DNA of 64,000 nucleotides. Source: Chondrosia reniformis (lineage: Eukaryota > Porifera > Demospongiae > Chondrillida > Chondrillidae). This document shows positions 24,801 through 36,099 of this stretch, piece by piece. A model generated the notes under the pieces. It saw nothing but the letters and a program-made list of their open reading frames with translations, was not told the origin of the DNA and ran no database searches. Within the stretch, counting starts at the first letter, position 1, and every line of letters starts with the position of its first letter. The stretch is from contig OX359193.1 of assembly GCA_947172415.1 (NCBI GenBank), positions 1,978,501 to 2,042,500 of the forward strand, in the 5' to 3' direction. The translations under genes and the position numbers were made by a program.

Positions 24801-25756
24801 GAAAACAAAACAATCAACACAACCATACCCATATCTAACTGACAGCAAAAGACATGTACCTAATGATTGTATAAGTACATGCATTGTCACATCCTGTCAG
24901 TACAGTAACACATGTAATGTGTGCAATCTATTCATAATAAACAAATTTTGTTCAAATATATCCTTTGATCTATCTACACATGAGATATCTATTTTAAGGA
25001 AAAACTTTTCAAAATTAGTCTATTCAGAGAATGGGTTGGAGTGGTACCAAAGGGTCACTGGTGTTTCAGGCATTCTTACAACTACTCTGTACTTAAGTAA
25101 AATGTAGTAAAGGTAAAAATGAGTAAAGGATGAACTAGAAGGTGACCACTGCATATGATGTCATTATCCTGTCACATGGAAACTTGCACAATTTCGCTTT
25201 ATTAACTTTAAAATTCAGACTATAGATTCACAATTATTCGAATGACAATAGCCTTACTGGCTACAAATGTTGTACTTTGTACAACAGGTTTATTGAACTC
25301 TGAATGTACAGCCTCTTCAGCATACATAATCACACAGACACTACCAACCTGGCTAGATGGTATATCTTATGCGTATATTGTCCCTTTCTCTCAACACCAT
25401 CCAAGTCGCCTTCAAATGGTTCATTTGTGATAATTTCTATACCTTCACCGCCACCCGTCTCATTTTTACTGGCTTGTGCTACGGAATACAACTGTCCCAC
25501 TTGATACTGAAGAGAAAATGGTGGAGAGAGAAAAACAGTGGGCAGTATGGATAATAATACTTTACTCTAGACATCCATACATGTTACATAACTCGCAAAG
25601 CTTTGGAACTGACGAATACTTTGAAGAAGATAACGTTAACTCACTTCTTCACATGACAAGGGTAGAACGACACGACTAGAGAAAGGAATGGAGATATAAT
25701 AGCTAACTATACAGAAAGACAATTTTTAATATAACTTACAATTCTTTTATAAGCAT
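21894..25756 (-). CDS. PITPN: Phosphatidylinositol transfer protein, copy 2
   Basis: Paralogue of copy 1 with the same intron positions. Exons are 25740-25756, 25645-25675, 25349-25506, 24313-24574, 23843-23920, 23085-23303 and 21894-21941, giving 270 residues. It keeps [20 protein letters not shown] at the N-terminus, which fits the family better than copy 1. The QYTHKIYH headgroup segment, FKWWGLQ and GMTEQ end are also present. Exon 5 has one extra codon (Thr) compared with copy 1. Differences cluster in the helix before the docking loop ([15 protein letters not shown] here, [15 protein letters not shown] in copy 1). A 33-bp minisatellite fills the last intron right up to 50 bp from the exon at 23085. 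The start lies 151 bp from the divergent TLCD3-type gene. Confidence 0.93.
22428..23036. repeat. 33-bp minisatellite, about 18 units
   Basis: The unit reads tacataactgttgctgagct followed by caatatagctgga. Some units carry 'agccagga' and are 34 bp. Its core 'gttgctgagctcaatatagct' resembles the tail of the dispersed repeat at 15970-16000 (gttgctgaggttcaataaagct), so the array probably grew from a copy of that repeat just left of it. All minus-strand frames are open in the array, but this is not coding. Confidence 0.9.
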
Positions 25757-25907
25757 TTTGGCGAAATACGACAATTAGAGTGTTCAGCCCCCTCGGACAG
25801 GAATTTAATATGGTGTGGTGACCTCGGTTATATGACTCATCACTGCAGACCGGAAATGGCTTGCCTCCCACTTTAGTGCCTATTGTGGTTTTCGTTATCG
25901 CATCAAT
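25757..25907. promoter_or_regulatory. 151-bp divergent promoter region, PITP copy 2 / TLCD3-type gene
   Basis: The two start codons face away from each other with only 151 bp between them, so both 5' UTRs and the core promoters must share this interval. No TATA box is obvious. Inference from gene arrangement. Confidence 0.5.
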
Positions 25908-28900
25908 ATGGCCGCCTACGAGCTAGTTTGCGGTAGTATCTTTTGGCCGATGTGTTTCATTTTAGCCAATGTAGGAGGAACCTCTCTATGTAGCTGGAGA
26001 GAGCGACTTGATAATAAAGCATCAGAGAATGGGATTCGGGATGCAGATGGCAAAAATGAGAAATTGCGGAGTTCTAGCAAGGAAATAGCGCATATGTAAG
26101 TGATTGCGGCATAGATAAACGAACTTTTATCTATGATTGCAGTCTCTAAGCTGCTTATTATTATTTTAATAAATGGAACATTTGACTGTCATCTGATATA
26201 CGACTACCAGGCTAAAAGTAATTACAGGTGACTTAACGGTGGATTTTCTAGAACTTTACTTTTTATTAGAATTTTGGTTTGAATAATGATATCAGGTATC
26301 AAGTACAAGGTATCGGGTATCATTATTATCCTGGAACTCCCATTTTGTCAATGTGGCTGAAGGGATGACAAGATATTATAATAAATAATTGCTAACATCT
26401 GAAAAAGAGGAGATTTCTCTTGTAAACTATACTAAAGCTGCTTCAAGCCCAAGTGTGTGATACTATTTATTTAAGGGTAATTTAAACGGCGGGGTAATAT
26501 GGAGCATCACTTCTCTTTACCTATAACAACAAGATTAGCACTGCTGGTGCGGTCCTATTTAAAGGCAAACTAGTGTTCTTTCTAAAGTATAATGCCTGGG
26601 CCTATGATTCAGCTAGGTCTAGTTGAAGCAATTTGTGCCAAGTTACCTTGCTCTCCAAATTACCCTGTTTTATCAATCCATATAGGTTTGTGTCAATTTT
26701 ACAAGCAAGTCTTACTTCTATAGCTGCAATTATAATTCTTAAAGAAACTCATCAGGATGTCATACAGAGCAGGTATATTTTGCAACTTCTTGTCACAACT
26801 GAGTTTAATATTGTAGTGACATGTGCTAAAAGGAATGTCTAAATACATTAGTTCAAGCTGGGCCCATGAATCACTTAGAAAAACAGTACATATATGTACA
26901 TGTAACTTAACTATTGAAGTACCTGATTCTAGCATGTTTAAATACATCATACTGAAATGTTACCATTCGCAGTTGCATGTGCTAACTTTTCTCTTTCCTT
27001 CAGAGTACATTTATTTGTTTTTATTCAGAGGTTTGTCTTTCAACAGTTTTTGAGTAAATGATTTTAGTTTTGCCTTTTTACTTTTTACTCAGCCAACTGT
27101 AAACTTTTAGATTCTACAAAGTCCACCTCGCACTAGATAGGTTAGCCAGAGTGAAGCTACGCATGTATAGTTATTCTTTTCATCTGACTCTCTGTAGGTC
27201 ACAGACACTGGTGCCATATGCATATTTTTTGCTTCCATACTTCATTTATGACCTGGTAGTAATGTATATAGCATTTCCTGACTATCTCATGAACGCTACC
27301 TCAAGGTATAAAATTGGTGTCTACTTCAAGAAGAGGTTTCCCCTCATTCTACATCATGTGCTGATTGTGACTCTTGCATATCCCGTTTTGCTTGTAAGTC
27401 AAGCATATACATAAAGCCATAGGTGTGGTTAAAGTGGTGAAGGCCTTTTATGCAGTTGCAAAGTGAAGTACAGATTACAGATAGTACATTCAACCATTTG
27501 TCTATAGTGACTGCGTGTGCCCTTGTGTAATTCACAATAATATATATGAATAATAGAATAAGGATTTCTTCTAACTGCGTCGAACTTATCTGTGACCCCC
27601 AGGGTCGAAACGTTTGGCAGAAAGAAGAACCAAAAAACTGCGTCTCTAGACGCTCCCAAAGTCGAAAGATGACCCTTTCCAAGATAATATATATGAATGT
27701 GAATTCATTTCTTAGTAATTTACTGAATATCTTGCACATAAAATACACTGTATACCTGTAGTATGCATATGTTCCTATACATTAGTTTAAGAAAGTTCCT
27801 ATCTACAGAGCAACTGTAAGCAGTCACTCTACATTAAGTAGATTTATTGCCAATAGGTGGATGTCTATTAATGAAAAAATTTCCCATCCAATATTGGAAT
27901 GCTGGCACAGTGGATTAATCTATTTGTCAAAAAAATCAGTTGGGTCGAGACTGATTCATTTATTAAAGTGTTTTATTTCTAAAGAATTACAACTTGAGAA
28001 AAGGCTATGGAGATTTCTTCTTTGGATGCTTTTGTCTCAGTGAATTGAGCAATCCTTTCCTCAATTTTGCACAGATTTTGATAGAGGTATGCAGACAGTT
28101 ATGTTGAGGTATATACCACTCTGTCCTAGCTTCTTTAGGCTATTTTAACTGGACTGTCACTAATGATTAAAAGAGGTATGCAAACAGTTGTGTTGAGGTA
28201 CCATAATTTTCCTACAGGTTATCAAGCAGAAGAGGCTAGGGAAAGAGAATCTAATACAGTACTATTTGGGTCGGTTGTCCAGGCCACTCTGTCCTAGCTA
28301 TTGTAGGCTATTTTAACTGGACTGTCACTAATGATTAATCAGTTAGCTGGTTGTGAGGGGAGACTACAATTTCCACAAGCTGTAGTAGCTATTTAGTGTC
28401 AGGCTTCCTATGCTTTTGTCCACAGGCTCAAATCCTTTGAGTATTACCTAGTTTTGCCCCTTTGTGTAGCAATTTATTAATATAGCTTTGAATTGGTTAA
28501 GGTAGTAGGTATGGTTAAAGTGATCAAATCAAACTTGCACGATTTTTGGTGCAGATGTTTGGTTATGGGTCTCATTCACATTCACAAAGTTTTATGCTGG
28601 TCACGACTAGTTTGCAAGAATTATAGGAGAAACAAAAAGACATTTAATCTGTGCGAAATTTCAAGTGTAATAACTGATTAATTGATGGGCGCTATTACCT
28701 AACAACTACTGCTATGCGCAGGTATTCCCAAACATTTAGATGCTAGCGAGAGGTGAACAGTTGAAGTTTGAGATACGCCTGCTCTGGCATTGTACTGTCT
28801 GAGATGAAGGTGTTGCTGAGCTATCTAGTCTGTAACGTTACTAACGAATCAAACGCGGCTTGGTTCATCGGAATGCACATGGAAATGCGCTAAAAATGAT

Positions 28901-30326
28901 GGGAGGCCACTTAGAAAATCGCACGCGCAGACAAGTTATCACAACTTTCGCAACTTTTATATGAAAAGTAAATAACTTGGCCATGAAAGAGAAAATGGAG
29001 GTGGCCTCCCATAGGATTGTGCACACATGTTTGTAGATTATATATGCCTAGTTTGGTCTTTCCCAGCCATTAATGGCATAACTAGATAGAGTTTTCCTGA
29101 AGGTACTTGAGTTTTTCTGAGGAGATATTTTTTGATTTTAAATTACATTATTGCAATAACGGAAGTGTCAATCAATTATATATTTACACCAAATTATAAG
29201 AAATTTACTTGACAATCACTCCTGCAATAATCAGAATGGTTCGTTGTATGGTTTGTGAGTTACAAACCCAGAAGTAATGTACCCTAAAGGAAGCTTTTAG
29301 CCATACCTACTACCTTAACACTTATAGTACACATTTCTAGATACAGTAGGAAGTCACTATACACGAATTGTGTGAACAATTGATTAACCAAACATCCATC
29401 TATTATTGCACAATTGCGATATATTTCTCTTGCTAAACCAAACATCCGTCTATTGTTGCACAATTGCAATATATTTCTCTTGCTAAACCAAACATCCGTC
29501 TATTGTTGCACAATTGTAATATATTTCTCTTACAGACAGAATCACAAAAAACAAAATCATTGTTACTTTAGCAGACTCTAACTGATAACAAAGAAATCGT
29601 CCGTACTACATATGTTTATGTGTACACACTGTAGATTACTTTAGCAATAAACTCTTGTAAGTTACCAAAACTTCAGTTATCCAAACACCCTCTGATTCCA
29701 ATGTGTACAGATGTGTTAATGACTTCCTACTGTACCTTAATCATGATCAGATACACATTTAAATTTTAGAAGTAAAACTTTGCAGAGAATACAAAAGTCC
29801 CCTTGTCTATCACTACCATGCACAAACATATAGCTAATTACATGAAAAGGGACAATTGGAATAATAGTGCTTTGTATCCTTAATTTGATGAGAGGCAGGG
29901 ACAAGTACGGAGATAAATGTAACTACATATACATGTACCATATTTGTGTTGTATACAGTCTCTTTATGGTTACAACTATAGAGTGACATATTTAACTAGA
30001 GTGATATTCTATTATATGTACGTATATGTCACAGTGTGATCTGAATTCTCTCATTTTTGTCTTTTTCTCTTGTGCAGTTAAGATTTCAACAAACTATACA
30101 CTTTGCTATTAATGGACTGTTAACTGTAGTATTCTTCATCATCTTTCGTTTAGCAATACTTCCTTATTGTTACATCATCTATATATGGCAACAGGAGATG
30201 GACTGGTATTCCTCTCTCAGAAGAATGAGTTTAATCTGTCATTTCTCAATGTGCTTTATATTTTCCTTCCAGCTCTACCTACTAAAGAGCATCTTTAGAG
30301 CAGCAAGGAAAAGGAAATTGCTTTAG
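25908..30326 (+). CDS. TLCD3: TLC-domain protein, TLCD3/FAM57 type
   Basis: TLC (TRAM-LAG1-CLN8) proteins are multi-pass ER/Golgi membrane proteins; TLCD3 members are linked to ceramide and phospholipid metabolism (family knowledge). Five exons join in phase: 25908-26095, 26686-26772, 27198-27393, 27985-28086, 30078-30326, giving 273 residues, the same size as vertebrate TLCD3B. The N-terminus has a hydrophobic segment (FWPMCFILANVGG). Next are FVSILQASLTSIAAIIIL, VPYAYFLLPYFIYDLVVMYI, LILHHVLIVTLAYPVLL with the family's conserved HH, then GDFFFGCFCLSELSNPFLNF (compare the E-x-S-T-P motif of the family), two more helices, and a basic C-terminus RAARKRKLL. Start: first ATG, MAAYELV. Transcribed divergently from PITP copy 2. 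Confidence 0.88.
27568..27690. repeat. Dispersed repeat with 'agggtcgaaacg' core
   Basis: It contains ACCCCCAGGGTCGAAACG, like the 3' half of a hammerhead-like core (stem II plus GAAAC), followed by GCGTCTCTAGACGC. The same family occurs at 32850-32965, 37090-37320 and 39960-40090, and a complement is at 17437-17490. It lies in a TLCD3 intron. Confidence 0.5.
28118..28338. repeat. Pair of direct repeats in TLCD3 intron 4
   Basis: Two copies, about 165 bp apart, share CCACTCTGTCCTAGC and GGCTATTTTAACTGGACTGT. The second is preceded by a fragment (acagtact.tttgggt.ggttg) resembling the end of the MITE at 52112-52276. Confidence 0.7.
29389..29535. repeat. 50-bp tandem repeat, 3 units
   Basis: The unit begins ccaaacatccgtctattgtt and ends tttctcttgctaaa. 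Three near-identical copies lie in TLCD3 intron 4. Confidence 0.9.
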
Positions 30327-30763
30327 CTGTCCTCCATCAAATACTGCTCCACAATATTATATAAACTAGTACTGTATATGTTATGTAGATACAAATGATT
30401 GATTTTTTAGTAGTTCTCGCAGTAAATCACATGTACATATGTGTATAATTATATATTTGTCAAAATATGTATACAGTAAACATATGTATGTTTTAGTCAC
30501 AAAGCACAGCAGAACAGTAAACTGTATATTTAATCAGCTCCTAGTACTCTTCTAATTATGGGCCATTACTAAGTATATAAATTGATTTTTCAATTTGGAC
30601 ATATATACGTATAAAATAGCAAAAGGCATGCTTCATAGATAATTACAGCTCAAAAATAGAAGGATAAGTATGTAGTTAAGACATGCAGTTAATAAAGTCA
30701 TGCAATATAATAACATGTAAATCATCAAGTCAGTAGTTTCTGGCAGATGTACCTCAGAATTTT
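30327..30763. other. Convergent intergenic gap; 3' UTRs, no gene
   Basis: The gap lies between the stop of the TLCD3-type gene (+) and the stop of the PH-domain gene (-). It contains AT-rich 3' UTR-like sequence and no supported coding frame. Confidence 0.6.
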
Positions 30764-33700
30764 TTAATATCTTATAACAGTAACATTATTGCCACCCACG
30801 ACCCTTCTTGTAGTGGTTGTAGTAACAACCTGTATGCCAGAAGGTGCTGCAAAACTTGCTGGGCGCTGCTGCACATAGGTTATATTAGCGGTGCCTCCTC
30901 CCACATTGCATGGCTGCAGAGCAGCGCTGTGCCGCTGAGGAGTATTCTGAAGTCTAGTGCCTGGTGGGCAGTAGGGCTGGTTGTACACTGGCCTAGGAGG
31001 ATGCTGAGGGGCAGAGACAAAACACTACATGTGATACTGATTCACAGAGCATATTTTAAGGCATATTCAACTTACAGGCTGATACCTCTGCTGAGGGTAG
31101 GGGTTTTGTTGGGCGGGCGGATAACCTGTTGGTTGAGCTGGCGGATAACCTGTTGGTTGAGCTGGTGGATAAGCTACTGGTCTGGGTGGATAGGCAGTTG
31201 GCTGAGCCGGCGGATAAGCTACTGGTCTGGGTGGATAGGCAGTTGGCTGAGCCGGTGGATAAGCTACTGGTCTGGGTGGATAGGCTACTGGCTGGGGTTG
31301 CTGAGTAGGTGGGTATGTACGGGTGGGTGGTGCTTGGGGATTGGGTGGATAGCCTGCTGCTGGGAGTGGGGCAGGTGGAGGATGCACCACATTTGAGCCG
31401 TAAGATGGTGGGGGAGGCTGAGGTTGAACTGGTCTTGGTTGAGGCATTTGAGCAGTAGGTGCAGAGTAGGGAGGAGGAACGGCAGGTTGTGGTTTTGGCT
31501 CTGTCACAGCAGCTCCATCTGGTTGGCTGGAAGCCTTTTGTTTATTTTCATGAGTGGGAGATCCATAGCCTTGATATTCATCAACAGGGATATCCCCATT
31601 CTTTACATTGGTAATCATAGTGATCCATTCCCTATACGTAGAAAAGAAAAAATGTCATAATAGGATTACAGGATAAACACAGGATAAAGTACGAAACATT
31701 GTCATAGGTGTCAACTTTCCAAATTAACTTCAGGGACACCCTGTGTGTAGTACCTTGAATACATGAAATTGATGTGTACATATATAATAAAACAACATCC
31801 ATGACATCATCATATACAAATGGAGGGGAGGTAGCGGTCTGGGCTATTCGAGGACCTGTTCTCCTTCAGAAGTGTTGTTTGTGTTGAAATTCGTTGGTAA
31901 AGTGGTTATAAGTAAGCTAAAACCAACACACAACCCATTCAAGTAACAAGGGAGGCTAATATCCTAAGCATTTTTCTGTTGGGGGTTAAAAACTTTAAAT
32001 ACCCGGGACAAAGTAGCCTTTCATCAGTATCACAGGACACGGGACACGGCATATATTATAGTTGGCAACTGCATTGTGACTTTCAAATGAACCATAAAAC
32101 GAAAATTGCAACTTTCAATCTATTGAGCCGAGTCTTAATGCTTGCTCCATAATAATAAGAAACACAAGGAAACTTATAAGGAATATTAAAAACTGTATAC
32201 TATTCAAATGGTGTGCTTTATTGAGGTTAAAATTGAAATTGAAGATGTTTAAGTGCATTTTTTTAGCCAAATAGCTCAAAGATGACTATATTTAAATTTA
32301 CATAGATGTTTGACAACAACCAATGTAAACTTCCTCTGATCCTCGTAGTTAAAGTACCACAGGATGTACTCATTCACCTTATTGAACATTAGATCAGACT
32401 TAAAGCTTTGAATGTCATTGCAACTTTTAATGGCTCCAATTACATTCCTGGGAGGGAGGAGGGAGATTCTATTTCCCAATAAGTAGATTGAAGTCCTAAA
32501 CCATTAGCTCATTGCTCTCCCAGGATACATGAGTACACAGGTGGGGTATATGTAAATCCATAATCAAATGATGAACAATACTTGTTACAATGTATTAAAC
32601 TATCTGTACGTATATACTATCTGTCTCCGTTACATAGGCAGCTAAAGTATTCTAAAAAGACGAAGAATATAGATAAGGGGCTAATTGTAATCGTATTCCC
32701 CTTCAAAACTTCATAGCATGCACTCCTAAAGAGCTAAGTTGAGGAGTGGGTGGCTTTGTATTCAAATGTTATCCCTAAAAGCATACATTCCAAGAGGACA
32801 TCAGCATGACAGATATGTATTGATGGTAATGTACCTATAATATAACAATCAGTCACTAAAGAAGACCTCCAGGGTCGAAACGACTAATTCTAAAGAAACA
32901 AACTGTGTCTCTAGACACTCCTCAAAAGACTAAAGATGAACCATCCATCTCAAAGATAATACAAAATGTAATTATGCCTTCTTCTTGGTAAGCTATGACT
33001 GAAAACTTTTCATTAGGTTTCTTCATATCTAAAAATAAGGACTCAGCTTGTATCAATTCTACTCAACTGTAACACGCACACAGAGGACAACCTGACTATT
33101 GCACAACCAGGAACTCCTAAGTATGTCTAAGGGGTAGATAATATTTACTTTCAACTTATATTCTAAACAATCTGGAATCCTTTAATCCATAAACCAACAG
33201 CTTGATAACTTTATGTATGGTATAAACACCCTTTACAAACTGATCAAGAAACATCAAATTTGTAGTCTTTCTTTATTAAATGTAAATATATGTTAAAGAT
33301 ATATTAAGGACCAACAGAAACCATAGCATAGACTAGTGAGGGCTTTGGATGAGGACACAAGAGTGTACTCTTTCCTCTTCTCCACTGAGCCAGGGAATGT
33401 CTGGCATGGGTATACACCTGCTAAATTGAACACCCAGTTTAAATTTATTAAATACGTACATCCAATTCACCAACTCAGAAACGTCCCAAGGCAATTTATT
33501 GAAAAAGAACATTACATACAGAGTTGGTCCGGACGAGTCAAATGGAAACGAAACACTGTAGTTCTAAAACACAACGTGAAACGTAAACCTAAGCTAAACT
33601 GTCAACCCACAATGATTACAAAAAAGGGAACACATATCGCAAAAGGTAAATTTACGCACATGCACTCTGCTTCGCTCTCTGCGACCATTGTGTAAGTACG

Positions 33701-34059
33701 ACTTGCCATCTTGACAGCGAAGGTCTGATCTAACTCGGAAATGTTTCTCAATTTATCAGCAGTAGATATGTCATTCCACTTTCCTATCTTTTCACTGTTC
33801 ACCAAATCTATTTCTCCCTTCTTCTTCCCGCCCTTGTCCTCATAGTAGATCAATAGACCATTATCTTGTATCTCGATATAGCGCTTCTTCCAACTCTTTA
33901 TATTGCCACCTGATTGATAAAGACGAAACAACCAATTAAGTGAGCTTCAATGGCAATAAATTGATTGTGGTAACTAACTTAGACGATATAAATAAGTAAA
34001 GCCATGTACACGCGAAACTTACCACATTTTACTAAATAGCCAGACTTTAACACGCGCAT
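30764..34059 (-). CDS. PH-domain protein with Pro/Tyr-rich C-terminal repeats
   Basis: Four exons join in phase: 34023-34059, 33660-33909, 31076-31631, 30764-31003, giving 360 residues. Residues 1-100 form an N-terminal PH domain: MRVLKSGYLVKCGGNIKSWK, then KKRYIEIQDNGLLIYYED, and a closing helix with the expected Trp in AESEAECMEWITMI. PH domains bind phosphoinositides or proteins at membranes. The rest is low-complexity, with SxP/PPPY-like motifs and tandem AYPPRPV / AYPPAQPT units around 31110-31290, then a Thr-rich end TTTTTRRVVGG. Such tails often bind WW, SH3 or ESCRT-type partners (inference). The strong domain is at the very N-terminus, so the start is well fixed. No exact orthologue is recognised. 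Confidence 0.85.
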
Positions 34060-34687
34060 ACTGTGGAGAACTTTACAATATAGTAACTAAGAGTTTCTCG
34101 ACTGTTTTTCTTCACGGTTCTACTGTCTCTCCTACGCTTCCTGAGCACGAGACTATAAGGGGCGGGGTCTTGGAGTGCCAGACATTTAGGTTGCTACAGA
34201 AATTCATATTTCAATGAATACGTTCAACAGCATAATATCTTCCTGTGATATATGAAAGTGCTGTAGTCTGTTAAAATTGTTCACCATCTTTAGAGAAGAA
34301 TATAAAGTTTTTGAATAGAAGTCTAAACATCAATCACCTTTAACAAAGATCTCATTACTAAAGATGGTTAAGATCTTATGTAACTGTCTTTGCACGTATA
34401 AATATACATGTTCAATTCTACATACACCTCCAGGGCCAGAGGGGGTAAACTGAAAATTTTTCAAAATTTAGGTGGGGGGGGGGGGCAATGGTATGAGGGT
34501 GTGTTGAAGCAGTTTGGGAACCCCTTTATGCAGCCCTGACCTCACATGACTAGATTCATATACACTTAATTATACCAATGAAACATGTCCCTCCAAATTC
34601 AATCCACCTCATACATATGACACAGTTACATATTCCAAAGGCATTATAGAGCAAAAAAAAACAAAAATGTGAGACTAGAACAAATGT
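34060..34687. other. Intergenic; G-tract repeat, no gene
   Basis: This stretch lies between the PH-gene start and the L23A stop. It holds a repeat at about 34430-34550 with a long G run and an end reading ATGCAGCCCTGAC. The same repeat is found at 42400-42560 in an MVP intron. Confidence 0.6.
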
Positions 34688-35782
34688 TTAGATAATTCCA
34701 ATCTACAAGAGATGAAAGAAAAAGAAATGTGATATAGTATGCACTCATAAAATGGAAATCCAGACTAACTTTATTTGCTACATCTAGAGCATCGTAATCT
34801 GACGCTAGTCTGACAAATGCCTTCTTCTGACCATCTGGCCTACAGAGCGGGAGAGCAAGAAAAAAACTAATTGTCATCTTTGTCTCCTTAGTAATATGTT
34901 AACATCTATAAATTTCCCATTGAGTTAATGTCAACAATTCCAAATAGGCTACATACATATTCCTGAGCTAAACAATTGTAACAATCTTACTTACTCTAGA
35001 ACCCTAAATGATACCAACTTGATAATAGTATTAAGAGGTTACTCCAGCGCAATTGGTTGTGTACATGGACATCTAAAAACTCAACTAATGGAATTTGCAA
35101 CTGCTTATAATAATGAAACTGTTTCAAACTTCAATGACCCATTTAAGTCATTCAGTGATCACTCAAGTTGCCTATGGTTATCAAGACCTGCTTAAAAACT
35201 ACTGTGAATTACTGTAAATTGAATGTAGGCGACTATAAAAGCTGGTCTTGGTCAATCAACATAAAACAATAGACACATAAAACAATAGACAATGAAACAA
35301 TAGACAATGAAACAAAATACATTCTAAATCTGAACACACAAAAAGGATGTGTGCTAAGCTAACCTTATGAGAGTGTTGACTTTAGCAATGTCTATATCAT
35401 ACAGCCTTTTAACGGCTGCCTTAATGCGCGGCTTGGTCGCTCTAGGATCACATATAAACACCAACGTGTTGTGATCTTCTATTTTCTTCATTGCAGATTC
35501 AGTTGTAAGTGGAAACTTTATTATAGTGTACTGATCCAATATCGATCTTCGTGGTATAGATCTTCTAGGAAACTTTGGCGCTCTCGCCTTTCTTAATGTC
35601 TTTGGACGATTAAACTGCATACATGTGCGAACTTTTTTCCTTTTCAAAGGATGGACACCTTTAATGACAGCTCTTTTGGCTTGCTTCGCCTGAGTTGAGG
35701 ACGTGGGCTTGACTATTGTAGAAGAAAAGACATCAAGACATCAATCGTATAATTTCCATTTCAACGTACCTTTAACAGGCAT
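34688..35782 (-). CDS. RPL23A: 60S ribosomal protein L23A (uL23)
   Basis: uL23 sits at the polypeptide exit tunnel of the large ribosomal subunit and helps dock SRP and NAC. Four exons join in phase: 35770-35782 (MPVK), 35364-35712, 34770-34839 and a tiny last exon 34688-34702 coding IGII-stop, giving 148 residues. Near-invariant family segments are present: [35 protein letters not shown], and [10 protein letters not shown] followed by IGII. The basic N-terminal extension ([20 protein letters not shown]) is typical of eukaryotic L23A. A CACGTG box lies about 15 bp upstream of the start codon. The gene stands 3' of MVP on the same strand. Confidence 0.97.
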
Positions 35783-36099
35783 TTTCTCTGAACACGTGCA
35801 GAAATATTTAACAATGCTGAATTGAGCATGCGCAATGGGACTAAAACGCACCAACTTTAACGTAAAGTATCGCATTCTCTCTGAAACAATCGATAATGAA
35901 ACCATAGATGATGTAACAATGGCTGTGACAGCTCGGTCTGAATCATACACACGCCACTTAGACTAGGTTAATTTCTGTCCAGTCTACCAAATTACGGAAA
36001 ATAAATTGAATTCTATATATGCAGTACACATTTTGCTAAAGAAATTAGTTTATTCTACTCAAAAAATTGTATAATGTTAAGAGGCAGGCCATTGTAAGA

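Noticed and set aside
32276..32479. 67-residue minus-strand frame in the PH-gene intron
   Set aside because: The PH exons on either side join in phase without it, and it shows no domain.
34840..35363. Possible intronic C/D snoRNA in the L23A gene
   Set aside because: No convincing paired box C (RUGAUGA) and box D (CUGA) with a terminal stem could be found by eye.
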